Positions 25,963-36,728 of a DNA stretch of 64,000 bases are shown piece by piece. The stretch's first letter is position 1. Every line of letters starts with the position of its first letter. Source of the DNA: Plasmodiophora brassicae (Eukaryota; Endomyxa: Phytomyxea; Phytomyxea; Plasmodiophorida); NCBI GenBank assembly GCA_036867785.1, contig CP145413.1, positions 310,001 to 374,000 of the forward strand, read 5' to 3'. Below the pieces are notes generated by a model. The model was given only the letters and a program-made list of their open reading frames with translations. It searched no databases and had not been told where the DNA came from. A program made the translations under genes and the position numbers.

Positions 25963-27255
25963 ATGATGGCGGAACCGCCGCCGGACGCCGTCGCCGCTCT
26001 GGCGTCGGCGCTGCCGTCCGCCGAGTTCGTTGCCGTCGACATCGAGTTCACCGGCCTGTCCAACGATGGCGACCAGCAGCCGAGGATGTTCGATTCCGTC
26101 GAGCGCCGTTTCCTGAAGGCCAAGTACGTGCGCGTCTCGGTTGTGCCTCGGGTGAACGTAGTCCGACGGGTTTGATCTGCCTAGGAGCGTGGCGGAGACG
26201 TTCGCCGTCGTCCAGCTTGGCGTATGCGTGTTCCGTCGCGATGATGATGATGACGACATGCTGTCGGCTACGCCGCTATCGTTCCCGATTCGCCCTGGGC
26301 GAGGCACGTTCGCGTGCCAGGCGTCGTCGATCCGGTTCCTGGCTGAACAGGGCCGGTTCGACTTCAACGAACTGTTCCGAAGCGGCCTGTCATCCGAGGC
26401 TGAAGGCGCAGAGGTCATACGCCTGCTGAGCGCCAGCGGCATCCCGATCGTCATGCACAATGCGCTGCTGGACATTTGCTTCCTGATGGCCACGTTCCGC
26501 CCGGAGGGCATTCCATCGGATATGGCGTCGTTCAAGGAGGCCTGCCGGGAGATGTTCCCGATCCTTTACGATTCGAAGCTGATCTGCAGCAAGAACGCAA
26601 TCCTGCGACGCGTCGTCACGTCGTGCTGGCTGGAGAAACTGTTCCACTTCGTGGAGGACGATGAACGATTCGCGGGGCACCCGACTATAACAAGGCTTGG
26701 CACCGTGGATGATTCCCGGCACCATGATGCGGCGTACGATGCGTTCATGACCGGCGTCGTGTTCGCTCGCGCTCGAGCGTTCCTTGCAAACCCGTCCGCT
26801 ACGGCCGATGCAGCCGGCGGAAACGACGTCAAGGAAGAATGGATCGAGGAGGATGTTGACTGGAGTGCCTCCGACGTCAGCCTTCTTGCGAACCGCATTT
26901 GCCTAAACAGGTAGGGTGGATACGCGACGCGATTCAGTGCGGTCGCTGACTCGCCTACAGGTCCGTTCGCCATCTGAATATCGGCGGCCAGGATCTCATG
27001 ACGTTTCGAGGTGTCCTGGAAGTGTCCATCAACGGTGATGCGTCTGTCAAGTGTCGAACGTCGAACATTGTCGACGCCATTCGACCGATGATCGCGCCGG
27101 ATCGGGTGCGAGTGCTGTGGGACGATGAGCGCTCAGCGTTCGCCATTATCGGTCCACAACATGACTCGCTTCTCGATACTATCGCTGCCAAGGTGAACCG
27201 ATCACCAGGGCTGCTGTTTCGCGTTCAGCCTTATCGAGGATCGAGACGATCGTAA
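25963..27255 (+). CDS. CAF1/PARN-type 3'-5' exoribonuclease (DEDD family)
   Basis: Three exons (25963-26123, 26185-26910, 26961-27255; introns 61 and 50 bp) give 393 residues. PARN-like blocks in order: FVAVDIEFTGLS (catalytic Asp and Glu), ETFAVVQLGVCVF, CQASSIRFLAEQGRFDFNELFRSG, VMHNALLDICFLM (third acidic residue), FPILYDSKLI, and HHDAAYDAFMTGVVF (His and final Asp of DEDDh). All catalytic residues are present. Known role: poly(A) shortening or small-RNA 3' trimming in nucleus or cytosol. The third exon gives an extra C-terminal region with an RNA-binding-like strand pattern. PARN, PNLDC1 and TOE1 cannot be separated by eye; the FDFN motif favours PARN. Confidence 0.88.
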
Positions 27256-27373
27256 TTCGCAAACGAAATACAGCAATCCTTCATTCTCAGCTGGCCTTGC
27301 TAAGCCTGCAAACATGCGGCAGGCATGTACAGAAAACAATCGGGTATGTATTATCCGTTTCTCTATACAACAT

Positions 27374-30300
27374 TCAAAGATCGTGTTCAATCGAAGCGTC
27401 GTCCGCCAGGCTCAGAGTCTGCAGGAATGCAGCGATTTCGTTCGGGGACAGGAAGGCGGCCGCGCTGATGACAGTGACCAGCAGGAGCAATGCAAACCTG
27501 AACAGAGACATCAGTGAATCGGGTGACCGTGCCGGTTGCTGACGCGACGTACATGAACATTTTGTTGACGCGCACACCAGTTGCATTAGGCTGGACCGCC
27601 GATTCATTCTGGCAAACAGGTGAGGGTTGCACCATGGAGCCCCAGATACACATGCGCGTACCTCGATAAGGTCAACGACATCCTTCAGCATAGCAATAGC
27701 ATCGTCTGCTTTGGGCAGCGCCATGGACTTCGAATCGGCAAGGAACACGTCGATGGCTCTCGCCAAAGACGACGACGAATCAACAAAGGCACGGGCTTGT
27801 CTCAGCAAGTCCTTCGCATGCAACAGTTGCTCCTCGACTTGCAACAAGCGCTCGTCAACGGAGGACGTCGCCGAGCTCGACGTCTTCAGCGACGACACAA
27901 CGCCAGTTGCAGCCGTGGCGTTGACCGAGGCAGCCTGTTCCCTTGTCTGCTGCAACTGCATGTGTAGCTGCTTGGCAGATTCCAGAAGCGCTTGCTCGGA
28001 CTCATCAGAATCGTCGGCATTCGACGCACGAGCAGGTCTTGGTACCGGAGCAGACTGAATTGATCCAGTACGCGCGGGGCTTGGAGCCCGTGCCACGGGC
28101 CCTGAACCAGCAGGCACCCACGTTCCCGTATTTTCATCCAGGATGTGAACCGTCTTAACTGAAGCGTGTCGGTCAGTGTCCTCCTTTCTCCCAATCAATC
28201 GCCGGAGCAAGGAGCGAGATCGAGGCGGCGAAGGCGGCCTCGTACGTGCCGAAGTCGGTGACGAGACCCCTTTTGGCAACGATTGCGCTCTAACAGGCTC
28301 TGCTGCAGTAGGCTTGGCAGGCGAAGGAGCTCTTACAGCACGAGCGGGTGCACGCATTGGCAATGGCGCATTCGAACGACGGGCAGAAGGAGGCGGAGGT
28401 TGTTTGTCATCAATTGGAGCACTGGATGCTGGTGCCTGTTTGGCATCCTGTGCAGGCTTGGTAGGGCTGGGGACTGGTGGGGCAGGCCGGGATGGACCTG
28501 GAGGAGACCCAGGCTGACGAGGAGTGCGATCAGACGCTGGACGTACAGGCGCAGGCACGGGACGCCCAATAGCGCCACGAGGCGCACTGACAATCCTTCC
28601 TCGAGCAGCCACAGGAGGACGCCGCACAGGAGGAGCCAAACGACCAGGTACCGGCCGCATAGGAGCAGTGCCACGTGCCGGCCGCGCTGGCACTGCACGA
28701 GCGTTGTCAGCAGAAGCACCCCCGGGAATTGATCGTGTAGGCACAGCGGCACCAGTATTGCCGGACAGCGATTTCGTAGGTGAAGAAGGAGCGACTGCCG
28801 ACGTTGATGGTCGCTCTTCCAATGGCTCCACCTTCTCAGGCTCCTTCGCAGCGTGGTCGCGTGGAGACGGCGACCGGGACCTTCTTGGAACAGTAGGAGA
28901 TGGTGCGTCAACAACGGACAACTCAACCACCGAAGGCGGCGTTCCTGACGACGGCTGCTCGACTGGCGAACTGGTTGAAAGAACGGTCGTTAGGCCAGAT
29001 CGGCCAGCTGGTCGAACAGGAGGGCGAAGACCACCCCGAAAGGGCACTGGAGGTCCTCGACGAGGTGCCTTCATGGGTCTCGGTCGGCCGGCTGGTGCCG
29101 GGCGTGATGGTCGACCTGGCGCAGGAGTGACTCGTGGAGGTGCAGCTATCGATGGCGTTTCCGTTCGAACAAGTCGAGGGCTGATGGTCGCAGAGTCAGG
29201 CTTATCGTCAGTTGTTCCAAATGAAACCAGAGCAGGAGCTTCGTCAGCCAGATCGACCGAAGGAGACTTCAATGGTCGCGGTGGCTCATCACCGTTACGC
29301 GAGACCGCGTCCTCAGTGGACTGCTCACGACGTGGAGACGCTGAGCGGACGGAACTTGGCGACTGCGAGCGCTGGATGCGTCTGAACAGAGGCGACACGG
29401 AACGAGATCGTGCAGGATTTGGAGACCGCGTCTGGACAGACACTCGGCCTGAGGTCGAGGTGGGAGACCGTGCCCTGGGTGTTGTACTAGCTGTTGAGAT
29501 AACCGAATCGTCAGTTCGATGGCCACTTGTTGGGGAAGCCGAAACACGCGGGATCAGAAGAGGAGCGGCTGCAGAAGATAATGAGCGCAGATGATTGACT
29601 TCCACCATCCGTTCTTCCGCAATCGCCTTTAGGTCTGCAATTTCGGAAGCGAACTTCTGGAGTTCACTTCGATGCTGTTCGGCAGCAGTTAGGCCATCGA
29701 GTACCGACTTTTCTTGCTGGGCTTCAAGAAGCGCCTGGAGTCGGGATATAGCATCATCCTTTTCAACCAGATGAGATTCCTACACAGCGGCAACATTAGG
29801 CGTACAATTGGTTCACGTGCTGAGGCACCTTACATACCGCATCCGTGGCCTGGTTAAGGGCGAAAGCAAGGCGGTCTTCCGTGTCGCGCTGGGCATCGCG
29901 CATGGCATCAACCAATGCATTCACACGAGAGAGTTCGCTGTCGAGCTGGTCACGCTCCATTGTAACTTCCCGCAACTGCATAAGCGTCTCCAGCAATTGC
30001 TGCGATTGAGACGAACACACACTCTCGGCATCCAATGCTGTGAGCAAGTTTGCCTTGGCGAGAGCGAGCTCCTCTGCTGCTGACAGATAAATACGGTCTC
30101 TTTCCTGGAGAATAGCCTGGAACGATCGGACCACGATGGCATGTTGCTCGCTGGATTCCAGAAGTTGGGTCTTGAGCTCTTGAACAGTGCGTTCGGCGGA
30201 TTTGCCTTCAGCGGCGCTCCTTTTAAGGTCAGCCACGACTGCATCAAGTGCTGTAATCTGGCTAAGGGAGTCCTTCAGTTCCGTCTTCAATGAATCGACA

Positions 30301-32494
30301 ACGTCCTGAAGATTCGCTTCATCAAGGGCCCACTGGCGTTGGGCAGAATCGAACTGCTCGCGCACAGTATCAAGCTCTGTTTGCACTTCTGCTAACAAAG
30401 TCGACTTTGCATCTAGTTGATCTATTAGACGGAACAGCGGATAAGCAAACCACGTAACATCTGGAGTCAGGCGTATTACCCTTTTGAGATTCGATCAAAG
30501 GCTCAATTTCGGCAAGGCGTGCCTCAAGTGAAGACCTTGTGCTTCGTTCAGACGCAAGAGCGGCGCTGACAGCCTCCTGATCACTGTTTGACGCGACAAG
30601 TTCATTCTTGAACGCTGACAGCTGCTCGTTAAGTTCCTGATTCATACTCTTTTCGCGAGCAATCTCTGCAAGCGCTTCGTCACGTTCCGACGACACTTCG
30701 GCCAGCGAGCTCTTGACATCACTGAGCTGCATGTGCGCATCATTTAGTTCATCACGAAGAACTGATTCCACCTCACTGGACTTGGCATTCAACTCCTTGA
30801 GTTCGTCGCGGAGGCTCGAAATCTCGGATTCCTTCTCATCCATCAGGCCTTGCAATGCAGCAATGCGTTCCTGGCTTTCCGATTCGAGGGAGTGCAGAGA
30901 TTCCTGCAGCGCAACGGCCATCGCTCGGGATTCTTCGAGCGCAGACGAGGCTTCTGATTCACGAAGGTTCACTTCACGAAGGTTCGCCCTAAGGTCTTCG
31001 ACTTCGTTTGCTACCGTCTGCAAGCGGTCTCGCTCAGATGCCAGACTAGTTTCGCGATCTCTCAGTTCACCACACTGGTCGCGAAGTTCGTCAACCAGGC
31101 GAGTGACGGCCGCAGTTCGTTCCTCACATTCCTCCTGAGTCTTGGTAATTTGTCGCAGCGCCTCATCAAGTCTCGCTTGAAGCTCAGAGCTACGGTCTGT
31201 CTCGGATGACAGGTCGCTGACGAGCTCCTTATTGGACATCCGAAGCGCCTCAATCTGTTCCAACTGCTCGTACTTTTCCGCCTCGACCACACGCAAGTTC
31301 TTATGCAGGTCATCATTCGCATCGCGCATAGCTGTCAGTTCAGAGGTCAGAAACTGGCATTGAGCGACGAGGGCCTCTTGCTCCCGCGTTGAATCTGTCA
31401 TCGAACGGATCTGGTCCTCCAGAGCGCCACATTGTTCTCGCAATTTCTGAAGCTTTTCGTCAGCAGCGTCCGCCCGACCGGTTTGTTCGAGGAGAGCAGA
31501 CGACAAGTGACCCCGTTCGCGGTCAAACTCTAGCTTACTTTGCTCGTTTTGTGCCCACAGCTCTGCAATTTGCTTATCTTTCTCGGTAACCTGGGCCTTG
31601 AGCTCGCGATTAGCATCTGCCATGATTCCGCATTGTTCCTCCAGGTCCGCTGCTGTTCCATTCAGTTGATCGAGCTCATTCTGAAGAGAGTCGCGGGACG
31701 AGATGACTTCATGAATTTCGTTCTCCAGAAAAGCCCGAGCACGAGTCGCCTCTTGCAGTTCTTGTTCAAGTGCCGAGCTGCTGGTAGCCATTTCTAAAAG
31801 CATAACAACTCGATTAGGCAGCCCCTTAAATTTCCAAAGTGATCACTTCACCTTGTAGTGAATCACAGCGACGGTTTGCCTCCTCAAGTTGGGCAGACGT
31901 CCTGTCAAGTTCTGCTTGTGCCAACTTCAGTTCAGTCTCGATCGATGCGATCCGAGTCTGCGAGCCATGAAGATCACTCGCGAGCGATTCTTGGCCACTT
32001 CGCATTTCGGACTCTGCATGACGCATTCGATCGTTTTCCTCCCTAATCGATAGTATCTCCTTCTGAGCAGCATCAAGTGCATCAGCTTTCAAATCAAGCT
32101 TCCGTTCAACTTCAGCCATTTGTTCCATGTGGGATTTCCGAAGGCTTTCGATTCGTTCGTCGTAATCAGCGACCGCATTGGCATGGCTATCGTTCGCAGT
32201 CGGTGAGCGGGACCTAGAATCTCGTTCACGGTGCGCATAGGATGTTGAGCGATCAGCAGCATGTTCTGCATGGGCAATCTTGTCTTGCAATGTTCGCACT
32301 TGCTTCTCCTTCTCGTCATGTCTAGCAAGACATCAGAACTACGGAACAACCCGCAGTGCATGTCAGCTACCGTGAAGCGGCTCGTGTCAACCGTTGCTCG
32401 GCAGCCCTTAGACGAGGAGAGGATGAAGACGATGATGCCGGTGACAGCGGCGGAGAACGTGATGCTGAGCGGCGTGGTGAGCCGGCAACTTTAA
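27374..32494 (-). CDS. Large coiled-coil protein with C-terminal membrane segment, golgin-like (5' end unresolved)
   Basis: Exons 32494?-32371, 32321-31852, 31793-30480, 30421-29838, 29779-27662, 27608-27553 and 27497-27374 (introns 49-58 bp) join to roughly 1600 residues. A Ser/Arg/Pro-rich head is followed by about 850 residues of Glu/Leu/Gln-rich heptads, then a long Pro/Ser/Ala/Arg-rich disordered region (about 29,550-28,000), another short coiled coil, and finally a hydrophobic helix (FALLLLVTVISAAAFL) close to the C-terminus. Long coiled coil plus a C-terminal membrane anchor is the plan of giantin/golgin-84 tethers. No start ATG is visible in frame; a small first exon is likely missing from my model. 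Function is inferred from architecture only. Confidence 0.7.
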
Positions 32495-32646
32495 CTAATA
32501 TGATAATGTTAGCCGAACATGTCTGAAATCAGTGAGAGTACGTTTTTTACGATTTGACGTTATTGACGACCTTTCAGGACGATTACCAGATGGCCTACAG
32601 CACAAACAGGTGTTGGGAACGCAATTCCAATGCGATCGCGACGACC

Positions 32647-32998
32647 TTACTTTGCCGAGCTGGCCCTGCTCAACGTACTGAGAATAGAATCGCTTCTCGC
32701 ACTGCCATTTGCACGAAAGTCCTCAGCCTGTTAAACGTTAAACGACGACAGCTGTAGCTGTGAGTGAATACTGGTTACCTGCTTTTTGCAGACTGGGCAT
32801 CTCGGCGATGGATTCCCTGACTGCTGCGAATACGTGACGTAGCCATGGACGCAGGTCGAATGCAGTGTGGCTGAAAACGAGATCAGCGGTACTGCCGTGC
32901 CTTCGCGGTTCCACGCCGGACCGACCTTTGCAGCAGGGCCGGGTGTGCGACATGGCATCTTCACTGACCGCTTTGCCACATATGGCGCAGACGGCCAT
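32647..32998 (-). CDS. Small RING-finger protein
   Basis: Three exons (32998-32926, 32870-32779, 32727-32647; introns 55 and 51 bp) give 81 residues. MAVCAICGKAV starts the finger, followed by RPCCKATLHSTCVHGY and PRCPVCKK, giving a C-x2-C ... C-C/H-x2-C ... C-x2-C arrangement typical of a compact RING. The tail is Ser-rich. RING domains recruit E2 enzymes, so a ubiquitin-ligase role is plausible. Its size, with almost nothing beyond the RING, is notable. The splice across the Zn-binding residues is fixed by the ligand spacing. Confidence 0.7.
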
Positions 32999-33236
32999 TC
33001 CGTCACGTCACGCCGCCTGGCGCCTGGCGCGCACCTGATACTTCCTGATCAGCGCCGACGGCCCCCGCACCGTTAGCGGTTGTGCGGTCTGGCAAAAATG
33101 ACGGACGCAGCGTGACCCGCTGTAACGGGCTGTCTCACCGAGATTCCCTGTGCCAATACAGAGCTCGACTGGCAACAGATCAGTCTCCCACATTGTACTC
33201 GTCGACGACTGATGCCGACCGGACACCTTCTACGAG

Positions 33237-33242
33237 TTTATT
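33237..33242 (-). terminator. AATAAA polyadenylation signal
   Basis: On the minus strand AATAAA occurs about 20 nt after the TAG at 33263, suggesting that the YbaK transcript runs through the earlier TGA. Confidence 0.5.
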
Positions 33243-33262
33243 GGTAGGATCCGCAAATCAGG

Positions 33263-33899
33263 CTACGGCAACAGTTTCAGCGTTGTGGTCGGAGGCACTT
33301 GAGGAACTTGAACATGACCAGCGAGGGTCAGAACAACGGTTTGCGTGTTGTGTAGTACGTGACACTGGATGGTTGTGTCTTGCGGCATGTCGGCGACAGA
33401 CTTTCAACGATCGTCGATCACCCGGACCTACGATAAACAGAGCGTGAGCCGCCTGCGGGAACACAGCCTGCTAACCTGTCACCTTCCCAGCATGGTCGTC
33501 CACAACAGCAAGCGGGCTTACCGCCCCTCCAGAAACGCCTAGGACGGCAGTCATACGTTCTAAGGACGCCATGCTGAGATGCCCGACGTCCAGCAACTTC
33601 GCGAGCGCTGGAAGGTCAACGCACTTATCCTCTGAAACAAGCACCACAAAGAACCGCTTGCCTTTCTTGTCCTTCAAGAACAGGTTCTTGTCGCTCAACC
33701 CTGGAATGCAGCTCTTATACCTGGTTACGTCCTCGACTGTGAATAGAGGTCCGTGTTCATGATATACGTCATGGTCGATTGAAAGCTGGTCCAGCCGGTC
33801 GAGCACCGCGTTTCCCGCCGTCATCTTTTCGGCAAATGTTTCCTGCGCTACCAGCTCGGAATCTGCTGTGGCGGCCGCGGTGCAATCCGATATGATCAT
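33263..33899 (-). CDS. YbaK/ProX-type aminoacyl-tRNA deacylase domain, interrupted by an in-frame TGA
   Basis: Exon 33899-33483 and, after a 55 bp intron, 33427 onward. The protein matches the ProX/YbaK editing domain: HEHGPLFTVEDV, CIPGLSDKNLFLKDKKGKRFFVVLV, VDLPALAKLLDVGHLSMASLERM, LGVSGGAVSPLAVVDD. These domains clear mischarged tRNA, typically Ala-tRNAPro or Cys-tRNAPro, in cytosol or organelle. Translation meets TGA at 33406-33404, but the same frame stays open to a TAG at 33263 and encodes the expected C-terminal block (CHVLHNTQTVVLTLAG, matching the family's N-T-x-T motif). A polyadenylation-type signal lies only about 20 nt past the TAG. It may be a pseudogene, a readthrough case, a sequencing error or a very small intron. 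Start chosen at the Met before the predicted N-terminal helix. Confidence 0.7.
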
Positions 33900-34334
33900 A
33901 TGGATGATGGCTGCGAGAAAAGAAGCCGTGACATTGTGCCACGTGAGAACACGAGGTTGGCCGGAAACCCGTGGCTGCAAGAGCAACCTTCCTGGCACGG
34001 GGTTTCAAGTGGGCAACAGCCAACCAACAGCCAACAAGCCAAGCCCGTACTGTGTTGCACAGCAGTGTGCGTTGCCCCGCGTCGCGCCTGAATGAGTCTG
34101 CGCTTTGTTGGACGAATCTCCGCTGCCTCCCAACCCAAAACTGTTCAGCCTTCTTGGTCAGGCGGTCATCCCAAGTCGCAATTGAAGGGGACCTCAACAA
34201 GGCCAGTGGAGCTTATGGTGTCCGGAAATAAGACACGCATCCAAGTCGACATTAAAGGTGGCGAGTCGTGATGTTTTGTATTCAAGTTACGGTACTAAAA
34301 TGGAGGCTGGCGCCACTGCAGTTATAACTTGTTT
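33900..34334. other. Unresolved stretch upstream of the YbaK gene
   Basis: A minus-strand frame between about 34180 and 33980 has charged, helix-like composition (WDDRLTKKAEQFWVGRQRRF), so an exon may lie here. I could not connect it to a start or to either neighbour with a convincing intron. Confidence 0.3.
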
Positions 34335-34685
34335 TTACCAGGTCTCCATGTAACGAAAGCTCTCGAAACGAGCAGTCGTGATAGGCCTTCGAACTGGATA
34401 GAGCATATTCAGATGAGACTCCGGAATCGGCGAATGCTTGTTGGACCGCAGCCTGTTCTGTTCCGCTTCGGCACATTGTCGTTTCACCATCTCTGCCGAT
34501 TTGAGCAAGCCTCGCCAGCCCGCTTCGACCCATGGCGCCGGGATTTCTCTTGCTTCGGACGATCGGCTCCAGAACTGTCCACACCTGACGCAAACGCTGT
34601 TAGTTCCAGCATGCATCTGCGAGGCCTGCCATGAGGCTGTGCCGCGCCCCAAGAAATGCCGATTGTTGACCAAAAGCAGCCGCAT
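34335..34685 (-). CDS. Uncertain small ORF, hypothetical
   Basis: 116 codons with moderate coding character: Trp and Glu/Arg/Ala-rich, one CVRCG pair, and no recognisable domain. A TATA-like string (catatatatatc on the plus strand) lies immediately upstream of the start near 34680-34692. It ends 350 bp before any other supported exon. It could be one exon of a larger gene that includes the unresolved stretch at about 34,000. Confidence 0.35.
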   Translation of the reverse strand: MRLLLVNNRHFLGRGTASWQASQMHAGTNSVCVRCGQFWSRSSEAREIPAPWVEAGWRGLLKSAEMVKRQCAEAEQNRLRSNKHSPIPESHLNMLYPVRRPITTARFESFRYMETW

Positions 34686-34722
34686 ATATATCAGGGGTCT
34701 TCGCCAGCGCAGTACATTTCAT

Positions 34723-35679
34723 TTATAATCGAGAGAGCCAGTCTTTGAAATCGGCCAGCCCAGTGGTCCGGGGCGTGCCTGCGCGATCGATGACCCAGCG
34801 GCAATACGACGGGTCATTAGATCGGATCCACGAGAACGTTTTCCCGCGATGCCTCCCAACCGACATTACTGACGATCCGTCTGCCCCCGAGCGACCAGAC
34901 GATGCAGACACTGGGTTACAAGGGTCGACGTTCTGCACCTTCGACGCGGATTGCCTCAGTACAGGTCTGCTTTCGGTCGTCGCATTGAACCGCAGTCCGA
35001 TCGCCGCCTGAAGAACCTCTTCGAAAACAGCAATCGCCTCAACTGGAGATCGTGAGACCATCGCCCGGAGAAGACGGTCTAGGGCGTCGACGTCGCCAAA
35101 CGCCCGATGAGCTGCATGGTTCGTAATGTTGAACATCATTGTCAGATGCCGCATTCCATACGATGACGCGTCGATCACGAGTTTCCTGGCAATATCCCGC
35201 ATTGTGCATGCGAACTTCCAGGAACCAATCTGCGACTCCAGACCTTGACGGATGGGAGCAGACAGGCGCCAGATCTCGGACTCAAACATGTCCACATCGA
35301 ATCGGCTGTTATGGGCCAGGAATAACGGGATGCGGTCTTGGTCGCAGACCCGTTCCACGAACGCGATGAGGTCCGTAATGCGAGTGCCAAACCCAGGCTT
35401 CCCAACGACGTCGTCGTATGAGATCCCATGCACATGGGAACCTCCAATCGTCCGGTTCGGATTGACCAGAACAGTGAATTCGTCGGCCGTGTCCGATACG
35501 AAGCCCACAAGCCAGGGCACATGGCGGACGCTGATCTCGATGATGCGATCCCGATTCCGATTCAGCCCGGTCGTCTCCGTGTCCCACACGAAAGGACAAA
35601 TCCTGGAAGGCAGCAAAGCCGAAAGACTCACCTGGACAGCCCCAGCCAGGACGGCAAGACAGATAGCCAGCCTCGCCAT
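34723..35679 (-). CDS. Secreted DEDDh 3'-5' exonuclease (DnaQ/exonuclease-X fold)
   Basis: A single exon of 318 residues from the Met at 35679. A hydrophobic N-terminus (RLAICLAVLAGAVQVSLSAL) looks like a cleavable signal peptide. Exonuclease motifs are complete: ExoI FVWDTETTGLN (DxE), ExoII FLAHNSRFDVDMFE (Asp), and ExoIII HRAFGDVDALDRLL (H-x4-D). The C-terminal 50 residues (HRGKTFSWIRSNDPSYCRWVID) match the small GK.F..I...DP.YC.W module that follows some bacterial and eukaryotic DnaQ-like exonucleases. Expected activity: removing nucleotides from 3' ends of DNA or RNA, here in the secretory route or outside the cell. Intronless, unlike nearly all neighbours, so possible gene transfer; that part is inference. 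Confidence 0.85.
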   Translation of the reverse strand: MARLAICLAVLAGAVQVSLSALLPSRICPFVWDTETTGLNRNRDRIIEISVRHVPWLVGFVSDTADEFTVLVNPNRTIGGSHVHGISYDDVVGKPGFGTRITDLIAFVERVCDQDRIPLFLAHNSRFDVDMFESEIWRLSAPIRQGLESQIGSWKFACTMRDIARKLVIDASSYGMRHLTMMFNITNHAAHRAFGDVDALDRLLRAMVSRSPVEAIAVFEEVLQAAIGLRFNATTESRPVLRQSASKVQNVDPCNPVSASSGRSGADGSSVMSVGRHRGKTFSWIRSNDPSYCRWVIDRAGTPRTTGLADFKDWLSRL

Positions 35680-35997
35680 TCTCGCCGTTAGGTAGACTCC
35701 TCGAAATTGGTTGGTGGTTCCCTCGCTCGGAAATAGCACTTCGACGAGTGCCAGCCCGCCCTATTTTGGGGTCTCAACATCTGCCAAGCGCCATGCCCAT
35801 GGGGCAAGTCATCGATTACGCATGTACGATCCTGATGTTGAGTAGCGGTAGGAGATGCTGAACACATTTACATTAATGTGCAATACAATGCGCTCATGAC
35901 GTGCGTAGAGGGCATTCGTCTAGAATGATCCCCACAGAATGAGGTTTCGATTTTTTTGTAATTGGGGTAGAGCCAGGTGCGGTCGCGTACCTGGTAG
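35680..35997. promoter_or_regulatory. Divergent promoter between exonuclease and TMEM230 genes
   Basis: About 320 bp between divergent starts, including a T-run near 35951-35957. No defined motif recognised. Confidence 0.35.
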
Positions 35998-36443
35998 ATG
36001 TCCGAGTCGGCTGTGCTGCAAGCGCGACAGCGCCGGCCGCTGATGCACGAGGACGTGGATGCGTCGGGCACGGCCGACGATACCGAGGTCACATTCCACG
36101 GCGACGTTGTCGCGGAAGCCAATTACGGGCGTGACGGTCCGCCCATACTGCTCCATCCGAGGCGTCTCCCGGTCAAGACCGCAATCGCGGCCGCAGCGTT
36201 ATTCGCCATCGGCATCGTCTTCACTCTCTCCGGCGTGTTCATCTTCCTCAACTATGGCCTCTACGATTCTCTCCCGTTCTTCATCATCGGAGGAATTGGT
36301 ACAACAACATTGCCGATGATCGATGTGTCGTCTGAATCGTCCCAGGATTCATCCCCGGATCGTATAATAGCTGGATTCTGTACCAAGCGTACATGGGCGT
36401 CAAAGGCTATGACTACAGCCAGGTCCCCTCGTATGACGACTAA
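35998..36443 (+). CDS. TMEM230: TMEM230 family membrane protein (DUF872)
   Basis: Two exons (35998-36298 and 36346-36443, 47 bp intron) give 132 residues. After a hydrophilic head come two TM helices (KTAIAAAALFAIGIVFTLSGVFIFL and LPFFIIGGIGFIPGSYNSWILY) and the diagnostic C-terminus AYMGVKGYDYSQVPSYDD, nearly identical in pattern to [20 protein letters not shown] of human TMEM230. The family works on secretory, recycling and synaptic-type vesicles. The intron splits the second helix and the match across it fixes the splice. Confident. Confidence 0.93.
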
Positions 36444-36612
36444 AACCGAACTGGACCGGTAATCCGGGCTCTGCATGCTGTAACGCACATCTCGGGAGAG
36501 GGACGCTTCCAACCTACTCATTTATCAGGTTGCCGACTTGTTCGATGTTTCAGTTCGCTGTTTCCCGTTCACTGGTGGGCACGGGGTGCTATGTTTGGCG
36601 GTGTATCGTTAC

Positions 36613-36640
36613 GTGATGAGTGATGAGTGATGAGTGATGA
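36613..36640. repeat. 7-bp tandem repeat (TGATGAG)
   Basis: Four near-perfect copies in the 285 bp between TMEM230 and the S1/P1 nuclease gene. Confidence 0.85.
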
Positions 36641-36728
36641 CGGTCGACGGCCCGTGGCCGTGACGGTGTTGGGCCGTGTGTGTGAGTGTGACGGTGTCCG
36701 ATTGTCCCTTTGGGTAAATCTCGGTACC

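Noticed and set aside
28524-29594. 356-codon plus-strand frame rich in Gly, Thr and Arg
   Set aside because: Antisense of the Pro/Ser-rich part of the golgin-like gene; low complexity explains the openness.
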